From Chondrinema litorale (GTDB taxonomy: Bacteria; Bacteroidota; Bacteroidia; Cytophagales; Flammeovirgaceae): a DNA stretch of 64,000 bases. The stretch spans positions 62,001-126,000 of the forward strand of contig NZ_CP111048.1 of assembly GCF_026250525.1 (NCBI RefSeq), read 5' to 3'. The notes beneath the pieces are model-generated. The model did not search any database. It was not told the origin of the DNA and saw nothing but the letters and a program-made list of their open reading frames with translations. Positions 47,649 to 55,126 of the stretch are shown in pieces (position 1 is the stretch's first letter; every line of letters begins with the position of its first letter). The position numbers and the translations under genes are program-made.

Positions 47649-50285
47649 TCACTCACTCCTAAGTGATTTAATCGGATTGGCTCGGGAAATTTTCCATGTT
47701 TCTATCACAACTGTAATTGCTGCTACTAATAAAACTGACAGTGCAGGAATAGCAAACAACCACACATTTAAATCTATTCTGAATGCATATCTTTCTAACC
47801 AATTGTTGATGATAAAGAAAGTGAGCGGAATGGCGATAATCATAGAAAACAACACCAATGAAACAAAGTCTTTAGAAAGTAAAAGGATGATTTGCCAAAC
47901 TTCCGCACCTAATACTTTTCGCACGCCAATTTCTTTGGCTCTCTTGGCAATGGTAAAAGAAACCAAACCGAATAAACCCAAACAGGCGATTAAAATAGCG
48001 AAGCCTGTAAGCGTACCAAATACTTGCTGAAATTGCTCATCTGCTCGAAACTGTTTATCGTATTCTTGATCTAAGAAAAAGTACTCAAATGGGCTGTTAG
48101 GGTAATTTTTGTTATAAACTTCTTCTATCAAAGCCAGATTTGCTTTTATATCTCCGGCAGTAGTTTTTATACTGGTATAAGCAAGTCCTGAGTTTTCAGG
48201 CAAAAATATCATAGGCAAATAAGCTGATTTTGCACTTGCTTGATGGAAGTTTTTAATTACACCAACAATGGTGAGTTCTTTTCCCCAAAATTTTATTTGC
48301 TTGTCTATTACTTCTTCGGGATTTGCAATTTCCCACAACCTCACAGTTTCTTCATTTAGAATTACTTCGTCGTCTCTTTCTGCATTTTCAATAAAATTTC
48401 TTCCAGCCAATACTTCAATTTCCATAGTAGGAATAAAGCCAGCATCCATATGCAAAATGTAATAATTGAAGCTATTTTCTTTTGCTCCTACAAGTCTAAC
48501 GGAGGTTGTAGTTCCCATGTCGTGTGCGGGTAATCCCGGAACACAACTTGAAGTTGCTACAGAAGTAAATTGGGCAAATTTCTCCAACTCATTTTTATAG
48601 GTTTGGTGATTTTTCTTTACCAAATCTCTATCGTGTGGTGAGGCAACAACAATGGTTCTTTCAATATTTAAACCCAAATCTTTTTCGCGCATATATCTCA
48701 GTTGTTCTTCGGCAGTGAGTGTTTGAATTAACAGAAAGATTGTAATGGCAAATTGAAAAATGACTAAGGATTTTCGCATAAATGTTCCTTTGGCAGAATG
48801 CGAAAATCTGCCTTTAAGAATAGATACCGGCTTAAATGAAGAAAGTATAAACGCTGGGAAAACTCCCGACAGTAGACTGTTTAAAATGATAATTGAAACT
48901 AAGACTAACCAAAATGTACTGTTCCCAATAAAGTGAAAGTCCATAGGCAAACCAGCCATATTCTTAAACTCACTAAAAGTTGCCAACATTAAAATGAGAG
49001 ATAAAACACCTGCAAATAAGTTAATTAAGATCGATTCAGTTAAAAACTGAGTGCGAAGCTGAAACATCGAGGTTCCCAAAACTTTTCTAATCCCCACTTC
49101 TTTGGCTCTATCTAGCGAGCGAGAAGTTGAGAGGTTAATGTAGTTTACAATGGCGATAATAATTACCAAAAGCGCTACACCCAACAAGAAATAAACTGAA
49201 GTAGCATCACCATTTTTTTCGGGTTCAAAAGATTTATTGGAATATAGATGAATGTCTTTTACAGGTTGAGAAACCACATTTTCATCTCTCACTTTTTCAT
49301 CATCTATTAAGCGTTTGGTAAAGGCTTGCATACTTAAGCCAAAGTTTGCCAAATTCGCTTTATCATTTAGTAAAAGATAGGTATAAGTGTTGTTTCCATT
49401 CCAATTGTCTTCTGTATCTCGAAACTGCACATTCATTGTTGGGTAAGAGATCAACATATTAAATTTTAAATGCGTATTTGGAGGACAGTCTTCAATAACA
49501 CCTACAATTTTAAATGGTGTTTCTACACCTGCCATTTTCAATGATTCTCCTACAACATCTATTTTTCCAAAATATTTATAAGCTTGAGATCGGGTTAACA
49601 CTGTTTCGTAAGCTTTGGTAAATACGCCTTTCTGGTTCCCTTGTATAAATGGATAATTGAACAAAGTGAAAAATGCGGGATCAACGCCATAGATATTAGA
49701 TTCCCTAAAAAACTGATCATCTATTTGGATGGTTTTTTCTTCGTTGTGGTAAGCTCGTGTAAATTCTTCTACTTCGCTAAACTCCGCTTTCATTAATGGG
49801 CCAAGCGGTGGATAAGTCTCACAATCTTGATGGATTACCGTTTCGCCACTTAAATAGTCCAGCGTAACCCGCACCATTCTACTCGCTTGTGGATTATAAT
49901 CTTCGTAACTCAACTCAAACTGTGCATATAGCATAATGAGCATGGCAATGGCCAAACCAACAGACATACCCAACACATTAATAAATGTATAAGCTTTGTT
50001 TCTTTTAAGTATTCTGAATGAGACTTTTAAATTGTTTTTGAACATACCGACACTAGAATATGGATTGACACTAAGGTTTTTTATTAATGAGGGGCGAATC
50101 AGTTTTACTGAATCCCAGATGTACTTTCGCGTAGCTTTTGTAGGAGAATGAATCTCTACATTATCTTGAAAAACTTCTTCCAAATCACCCTCTATCTCCT
50201 CCAGATATTCATTCTTTAAAAGAAGTTTTAAAATTTTTACTGGCCACCGAGGTGGATGATGATCAATAGAAGATGAATCTTTCAT
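47649..50285 (-). CDS. MacB/FtsX-type ABC transporter permease
   Basis: The product of about 878 residues has an N-terminal prefix domain (about 1-75, with LKLLLKNEYLEEIEGDLEEV) that is usual in permeases linked to PadR regulators. It is followed by two MacB periplasmic core domains and two FtsX segments with membrane helices. The motifs REVGIRKVLG-like (AKEVGIRKVLGTS and AKEIGVRKVLGAE) precede each helix bundle. No ATPase gene is adjacent. I prefer the start at 50285 (MKDSSSIDHH); an ATG at 50306 would add seven residues. The PadR gene lies just upstream. Confidence 0.87.
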   Translation of the reverse strand: MKDSSSIDHHPPRWPVKILKLLLKNEYLEEIEGDLEEVFQDNVEIHSPTKATRKYIWDSVKLIRPSLIKNLSVNPYSSVGMFKNNLKVSFRILKRNKAYTFINVLGMSVGLAIAMLIMLYAQFELSYEDYNPQASRMVRVTLDYLSGETVIHQDCETYPPLGPLMKAEFSEVEEFTRAYHNEEKTIQIDDQFFRESNIYGVDPAFFTLFNYPFIQGNQKGVFTKAYETVLTRSQAYKYFGKIDVVGESLKMAGVETPFKIVGVIEDCPPNTHLKFNMLISYPTMNVQFRDTEDNWNGNNTYTYLLLNDKANLANFGLSMQAFTKRLIDDEKVRDENVVSQPVKDIHLYSNKSFEPEKNGDATSVYFLLGVALLVIIIAIVNYINLSTSRSLDRAKEVGIRKVLGTSMFQLRTQFLTESILINLFAGVLSLILMLATFSEFKNMAGLPMDFHFIGNSTFWLVLVSIIILNSLLSGVFPAFILSSFKPVSILKGRFSHSAKGTFMRKSLVIFQFAITIFLLIQTLTAEEQLRYMREKDLGLNIERTIVVASPHDRDLVKKNHQTYKNELEKFAQFTSVATSSCVPGLPAHDMGTTTSVRLVGAKENSFNYYILHMDAGFIPTMEIEVLAGRNFIENAERDDEVILNEETVRLWEIANPEEVIDKQIKFWGKELTIVGVIKNFHQASAKSAYLPMIFLPENSGLAYTSIKTTAGDIKANLALIEEVYNKNYPNSPFEYFFLDQEYDKQFRADEQFQQVFGTLTGFAILIACLGLFGLVSFTIAKRAKEIGVRKVLGAEVWQIILLLSKDFVSLVLFSMIIAIPLTFFIINNWLERYAFRIDLNVWLFAIPALSVLLVAAITVVIETWKISRANPIKSLRSE

Positions 50286-50324
50286 AGTAATTTTATAATT
50301 TGACAATAGGTATTTCAGCGCATG

Positions 50325-50663
50325 TTAGCCCATATTAAAACCCGGCTTAAATGAGGCAATGGCATCCCATAAGCTTACTCTAATTTCTTTTAGTTCTGAT
50401 ATTACTTTAAAAGCATAAGGTGTTGCTTCGTAAATTCTTTTGCGCTTTCCTCCCCTTCTGTTAGTAGCTTCACCAAATTCTGAGGTGAGCAAACCCTTTT
50501 CTTCCATTCTTTTTAAAGCAGACTGAATCGAACCCACACTCAAAGTTGAGTTTAGCCTATCTTCCAATTCTTTCTTAATGGCCACTCCGTAAGCTTCTTC
50601 TTTTAAGACTATCACCGTGAGTAAAACCAATTCTTCAAATTCTCCTAACTTCGTTATTTTCAT
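50325..50663 (-). CDS. PadR-family transcriptional regulator
   Basis: The 112-residue product has the PadR winged helix (FEELVLLTVIVLKEEAYG, SVGSIQSALKRMEEKGLL) and the GKRKRIYEATPYA wing. It starts the operon with the MacB-type permease and probably represses it until a ligand binds. Length fits the short PadR group. Confidence 0.92.
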   Translation of the reverse strand: MKITKLGEFEELVLLTVIVLKEEAYGVAIKKELEDRLNSTLSVGSIQSALKRMEEKGLLTSEFGEATNRRGGKRKRIYEATPYAFKVISELKEIRVSLWDAIASFKPGFNMG

Positions 50664-50753
50664 GTTATATTATTCGTGATTGCAGTAAATATAGAGGATT
50701 AATATTTTATTCGCAATTGCAGTTTTTATTAATTTGAAAATTGATAATAAAAA

Positions 50754-50785
50754 AACACGCTACTTTTCGAGAAAAGCAGCGTGTT
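50754..50785 (-). terminator. terminator of the beta-helix lipoprotein gene
   Basis: Long arms AACACGCTGCTTTTC and GAAAAGTAGCGTGTT (minus strand, one G-T pair) with a 2-4 nt loop, followed by T7. Confidence 0.85.
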
Positions 50786-50800
50786 TTAAGTATTAAAAGA

Positions 50801-52903
50801 TTAGAGTGAAATATCACCAGAAGTATTATTATCGAAAGTGTTATCATCCAAGTCGAGATCGTTGGCAGATTGTACAAAATCGATTCCCCAACCTCCGCTA
50901 TCTTTAATGGTTGAATGATGAATTTTTAAATCTCCATCACAATGAATTACGATGTTACCTTGACCACCTGCATTATATAATTGCTCAGAACCTCCATCAG
51001 AAATTTCGCAGTATTCAAATACATTTTGAGAAGTACTAGAATTAATCCCTATTCCTTGCCAAGTGCCTTGCCCTTCAGTTGTTCCCCTAAAAATAATAGG
51101 ATTATCTGCTACACCTACAGCATTAATTGAACCTGTTGTTGGAATACAATCTACCCCCGGGCTACCCAGTATCAACCCTGAAGAAGTTTCGAATTCAAAT
51201 ATTACTCCCGGTTCTATGGTGATCGCTTGCTCTACATAAACAGACCTGCCTGATTTACTTACCGCTATGCGATAGGGTACATCTAGACTTTTCACAGTTA
51301 ATTCATTATCAGACAATGCTTCACCAGAAACAAGTATGTAGGGGTTTTCATTACCTGATAGATAAGTGCTTGTACTATCCAATTCACCAATATGCGGGAA
51401 ATACATAAAAATTGGAGCTGCACCATTATCGGTTAAAGTATTACTTTCAAATTCATCCAACACGGCATCTTCATCTAAAACGTAAATGCCATATTCGCCA
51501 CTTTCACTAATTGTTGAATTTTGAATGGTGACTTTACTATCGCATTGTAAGGTAATGTTGGCAAACTTATCACCTGCATTAAAAATCTTAGCAGCTCCAC
51601 CACCAGAAATATTACAATATATCAGTTTGTTACTCGGACTAGATGAATTAATACCAATACCTACCCAACTGCCAGTTCCATCTGTTACTCCTTTAAATGT
51701 TATCGGGTCAGATGCTGTTCCCACTGCATTGAGAGAAGCTGAGGTAAGCGAACAATCTGTACCGCTCACTCCCATTCGCAAACCTGAGCCAGAAGTAAAC
51801 TCCATTGTAACTCCTGGTTCTATGGTTAAAGCTTTTTCTACATAATATTTACTACCTTCTGTAAATCTGTAAGCTACATCAATCAATTTTACAGTTGCAT
51901 CCACTTCGAGCGTAGCATTACTCACATCAACATAGGCCTGCACATTTCCACTTGCATAACTTGTTTCGCTATCTAACTTACCTATTTGATTAAAATCTAT
52001 TCCAACTGCTGAGAGCTCATTATCACTGATAGTGTTTTCACTAAAATCTTCCAAATTGCTTTCTTCAGTAATAAACACTCCATAGCCATCATTTTCGGAG
52101 ATTGTACAATGCACAATACTTCCGCGAGAATCATCTTTTTTAGAAAGTTGCACAGCTCCTTTCACACCAGATTGTGCCGATTCGGTTCTTCCTGCATGTT
52201 TTACTTCTACATATTCGAGACGGTTTTCAGGATTTGTAGAAGCAAAGTAAATTCCTTTCCAAACTCCTGTATTTTCACTAGTTCCCAAAAATTTTATTGG
52301 TTCATCTGCAGTTCCCACTGCTTTTAATCCTCCTCCATCGCTAGTAAAGATTCCGCTCTCATCACCTTCAAACTTTATAATAACTCCGGGTTCTATTGTG
52401 AGCAAAGCATTATTTGTTACTGAAATAGCACAGTTTACAATGTAATCTACAGCATCACCGCTTTCTACATCTTTCCAAGTTATAGAACTTGTTATTTCAT
52501 TTTCAGAACAATCTATTTCAATTCCTGTAACTTCTTCTTCTACAGTAAAATCTGGTCCTGTAGCTGTTTGTGCTCTAACCGTAACTGTTATTTCTCCGGT
52601 AGTAGCTCCATCTGGAACATCTACTACAATAGTGGTTGTACTTGATGATTTTACAGTGGCATTTGTCGAATTAAACTTAACTGTGTTTTGAGAGGCTGTT
52701 TCACTAAAATTAGACCCAGAGATGGCAACTTCAGTACCTATTGGTCCAGAGGTTGGATTGATAGAAGTGATAATTGGTTGTGGTTCGGGTTCTTCTGTAG
52801 TATCATCATCTTTACAAGTACTAACAAAAAATAAGAATAAAATTATGAGTCCATTAACACTGCATATTCTTAAGGTTTTTGATAAAAAATAAATAGCATT
52901 CAT
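50801..52903 (-). CDS. IPT/TIG-domain and parallel beta-helix lipoprotein
   Basis: The 700-residue product has a lipoprotein signal (Cys30), an IPT/TIG domain (about 42-122, IITSINPTSGPIGTEVAISG) and three similar modules of right-handed parallel beta-helix type. These modules carry repeated blocks (LLTIEPGVIIKFEG, ALTIEPGVTMEFTSG, AITIEPGVIFEFETS and the DEPIKF/DPITF/NPIIF strands). It is probably surface-exposed and may bind or modify glycans or proteins. No catalytic residues are recognisable. Confidence 0.8.
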   Translation of the reverse strand: MNAIYFLSKTLRICSVNGLIILFLFFVSTCKDDDTTEEPEPQPIITSINPTSGPIGTEVAISGSNFSETASQNTVKFNSTNATVKSSSTTTIVVDVPDGATTGEITVTVRAQTATGPDFTVEEEVTGIEIDCSENEITSSITWKDVESGDAVDYIVNCAISVTNNALLTIEPGVIIKFEGDESGIFTSDGGGLKAVGTADEPIKFLGTSENTGVWKGIYFASTNPENRLEYVEVKHAGRTESAQSGVKGAVQLSKKDDSRGSIVHCTISENDGYGVFITEESNLEDFSENTISDNELSAVGIDFNQIGKLDSETSYASGNVQAYVDVSNATLEVDATVKLIDVAYRFTEGSKYYVEKALTIEPGVTMEFTSGSGLRMGVSGTDCSLTSASLNAVGTASDPITFKGVTDGTGSWVGIGINSSSPSNKLIYCNISGGGAAKIFNAGDKFANITLQCDSKVTIQNSTISESGEYGIYVLDEDAVLDEFESNTLTDNGAAPIFMYFPHIGELDSTSTYLSGNENPYILVSGEALSDNELTVKSLDVPYRIAVSKSGRSVYVEQAITIEPGVIFEFETSSGLILGSPGVDCIPTTGSINAVGVADNPIIFRGTTEGQGTWQGIGINSSTSQNVFEYCEISDGGSEQLYNAGGQGNIVIHCDGDLKIHHSTIKDSGGWGIDFVQSANDLDLDDNTFDNNTSGDISL

Positions 52904-53006
52904 TGCCCAAGAGGTTTGAGTTGAAAAAAATCATGATTTGGTGGTTTCGATATGATTGAAAGAAAAAAATGGCAAGCGCCATTTTTATTTACGTGGGCAA
53001 AAAATA

Positions 53007-53029
53007 AAGAGCCAGAACATCTAGCTCTT
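53007..53029 (-). terminator. terminator of the sigma/anti-sigma operon
   Basis: Arms AAGAGCTAG and CTGGCTCTT (one G-T pair, 5-nt loop) are followed by a T-rich tract on the minus strand. Confidence 0.7.
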
Positions 53030-53079
53030 ATTAACATAATTTAAATCATCTTGGCAAATTGCGGTATTTTAAGGGAAAA

Positions 53080-53823
53080 TTAGTTTAGCTCTTCCAATAT
53101 TTCCACTGCTTCTTCAGACTTATAATGTTGTGTATCTTTACTTATCTGCTGTAATAAAGATTTAGCTTTATCAAGCTGTTCACTTTTAATATAAAGTAAT
53201 GCTTCGTACCATTGAGCTTGCTGTTTAAATTTTAAATCTTGTTGAGCCATATTAAAACTTGAAGCAGCTTCTGTGTATTTACCAATTTGCATTTGAGCAA
53301 TACCTAGGTATAAAGCTACTCCTTTATTTTCGGTGTTTTTTACCAAATAGCCATTTAATTTTTCTGAAGCTGTCGCAAACTCTTCGTTATTATAAGCTTC
53401 CATTCCGGTAATAAGTAAAGATTCTGGACTTGCCTCTCCCCTACTGATAATCATATCTTCGTAAGCAACAAAATGCGATGCATACAAAGCATTGTTATCT
53501 GACTCAGTATTGTATAAAAATAAACCAGCCACCAACAGAAGTAAAATAGTAGCAGCTACTGCCAAATAACCCGGCCAAAATTTTATAATCTTACCCGTTG
53601 GCTTTTGTTTCTGCTGATACTCCTTTTCCCACTGCAACATATCTTCCTTAAATGCATCTACACCAATGCTATGGAGACCTGTTTCTAAAGTTTCAAACTC
53701 TTTCACCTCGGCTGCAAATTCGGCATCTTCTTCCAGCTCTTTTTCAATCAATGCTTTCTTCTCTATTGTGAGTGTGCCATTCAGGTAATCCTGAATCAAC
53801 CTCTCTTTTGATGGCTCTTCCAT
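53080..53823 (-). CDS. TPR anti-sigma-like membrane protein
   Basis: The 247-residue product has a cytoplasmic N-terminal part (1-80, KERLIQDYLNGTLTIEKKAL as in anti-sigma factors), one membrane helix (about 87-104) and a periplasmic part with TPR-like repeats (130-240). It follows the sigma gene by 12 bp on the same strand and probably holds that sigma factor inactive. The zinc-binding His/Cys motif of classical anti-sigma factors is absent. Confidence 0.8.
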   Translation of the reverse strand: MEEPSKERLIQDYLNGTLTIEKKALIEKELEEDAEFAAEVKEFETLETGLHSIGVDAFKEDMLQWEKEYQQKQKPTGKIIKFWPGYLAVAATILLLLVAGLFLYNTESDNNALYASHFVAYEDMIISRGEASPESLLITGMEAYNNEEFATASEKLNGYLVKNTENKGVALYLGIAQMQIGKYTEAASSFNMAQQDLKFKQQAQWYEALLYIKSEQLDKAKSLLQQISKDTQHYKSEEAVEILEELN

Positions 53824-53835
53824 AATATCTGGTTA

Positions 53836-54402
53836 TTATAAATTTCCTGTCATAAGCGACTTTAATTGTTTCAAGCAAATAAATTTTCGCTTGGCGGCGA
53901 TTTGTTCGGTTTTATAATTTAATCGATTTGCAATTGCATCCATCGAGAAATGCCTGAAATAGTAAAGCTCTATTACTGTTTTGCAAGGTTCGCCAATCTT
54001 TTGCAAGTATTCTTTTATGGTTTCTTTTAACCCAGCATTTTCATACTTAGCCATAATGGAATCGTCTAGCTCTGTATCTAAAAAATTCTCTTCTGGTGTA
54101 TCAACAAATTTCTGTTTAGACTTAAAGTGTTCTCTCATTAGGTTTTTACCAATAGCAAAAAGGTATGTCTTTACACTGCTTTTAAGTTCGGTTAGTTTAC
54201 CCTCTTTAATGTTGTAATAAAAAGCTATAAAGGTTTGCTGATATATCTCTACTGCCACATCTTCATCTAACCTAAAGTATTTGAGCGACCACTTTACAAA
54301 CTCTTTTCTATGAGCATCATAAAGGCTTTGCAAATATTTTTGTCCACCAGTTCTAATCTCAGTTATTGCCTGATTACCACTTACAGTATCAACTGTCATC
54401 AT
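53836..54402 (-). CDS. ECF-type sigma factor
   Basis: The 188-residue product shows sigma region 2 (about 28-95, FVKWSLKYFRLDEDVAVEIY) and region 4 (about 130-185, GEPCKTVIELYYFRHFSMDA followed by a helix-turn-helix). Together with the downstream anti-sigma-like gene it forms a two-gene unit. The same layout recurs beside TPR-CHAT genes in Bacteroidota, and such a gene lies nearby here. Confidence 0.87.
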   Translation of the reverse strand: MMTVDTVSGNQAITEIRTGGQKYLQSLYDAHRKEFVKWSLKYFRLDEDVAVEIYQQTFIAFYYNIKEGKLTELKSSVKTYLFAIGKNLMREHFKSKQKFVDTPEENFLDTELDDSIMAKYENAGLKETIKEYLQKIGEPCKTVIELYYFRHFSMDAIANRLNYKTEQIAAKRKFICLKQLKSLMTGNL

Positions 54403-54586
54403 ATCAAAATGAATGTTGCGAATTTTACAGATTTAATTTAAACATTTTTATTTAAAAAACCTTTCTTGTAAGCCTTCAAACAAAGAAAATGGCTATTTTA
54501 TGTTTTAATCCGCATATCATCTTAATCGCATCCACATTACATTCAATTAGTAAAAATCTAATTCATACTTTGTTATTTAATGATTT

Positions 54587-54937
54587 TCAATTTACAGATG
54601 GACATATTCCATTAATTGTACCTGACTCAAAAAATATGATACTTAACTTGCTCAATATTTCCGGATAGTGGTGCAAAGCATTTTCTAGTTTCTCCCAAAG
54701 TGACTCGGTGGTAACAATGTACGGTTTGCCTTGTCTTATAATAGTTTGTGCCAATAACAAAGAACCCATGTTTAGATTAGGAAGCACGATGCTAGCTCCT
54801 GCTCTTGCACATTCGCTAATTGCCTTGTCCCAACCTTGCTCCAATACAAATACAGAATTTGCGATTATCTCTTCTCTTGTTAAAAATTGGGTTGTAGCCA
54901 CCTTAAAGTTGATTTCAGTTGTTTTTGTAGTTTCCAT
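54587..54937 (-). CDS. conserved-looking 116-residue protein of unknown function
   Basis: The product has no signal peptide or membrane helix and an alpha/beta look, with AISECARAGASIVLPNLNMG and GKPYIVTTESLWEKLENAL. I do not recognise the family. Its leader carries GGCCGGTAATAAT, 13 bp, then CTATTAAG, the same two blocks at the same spacing as in front of metY. It is divergent from the TPR-CHAT gene. Confidence 0.6.
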   Translation of the reverse strand: METTKTTEINFKVATTQFLTREEIIANSVFVLEQGWDKAISECARAGASIVLPNLNMGSLLLAQTIIRQGKPYIVTTESLWEKLENALHHYPEILSKLSIIFFESGTINGICPSVN

Positions 54938-54966
54938 TACTTTGTGTTTTAGTTTTAACTTCTGCC

Positions 54967-55000
54967 CTTAATAGTTTGCTAATCAGAATTATTACCGGCC
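54967..55000 (-). promoter_or_regulatory. two-part conserved motif, copy 1
   Basis: On the plus strand CTTAATAG (54967-54974), 13 bp, then ATTATTACCGGCC (54988-55000). The minus-strand reading has TAATA and TATTA blocks that could pair around a 16-nt loop. It lies 30 bp upstream of the 116-residue protein gene, and 126 bp upstream of the TPR-CHAT gene on the other side. Confidence 0.5.
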
Positions 55001-55126
55001 ACACAAAAGATTTTTTAAATACTTAACAAGTCATTGGTTTTCAATTAAATAATTTTCCTTTTTTATATATTGATGCTTTTATGTAGATTTATTTAAGCGA
55101 CTTTTTCACTTCTAAATATCGGTAAA

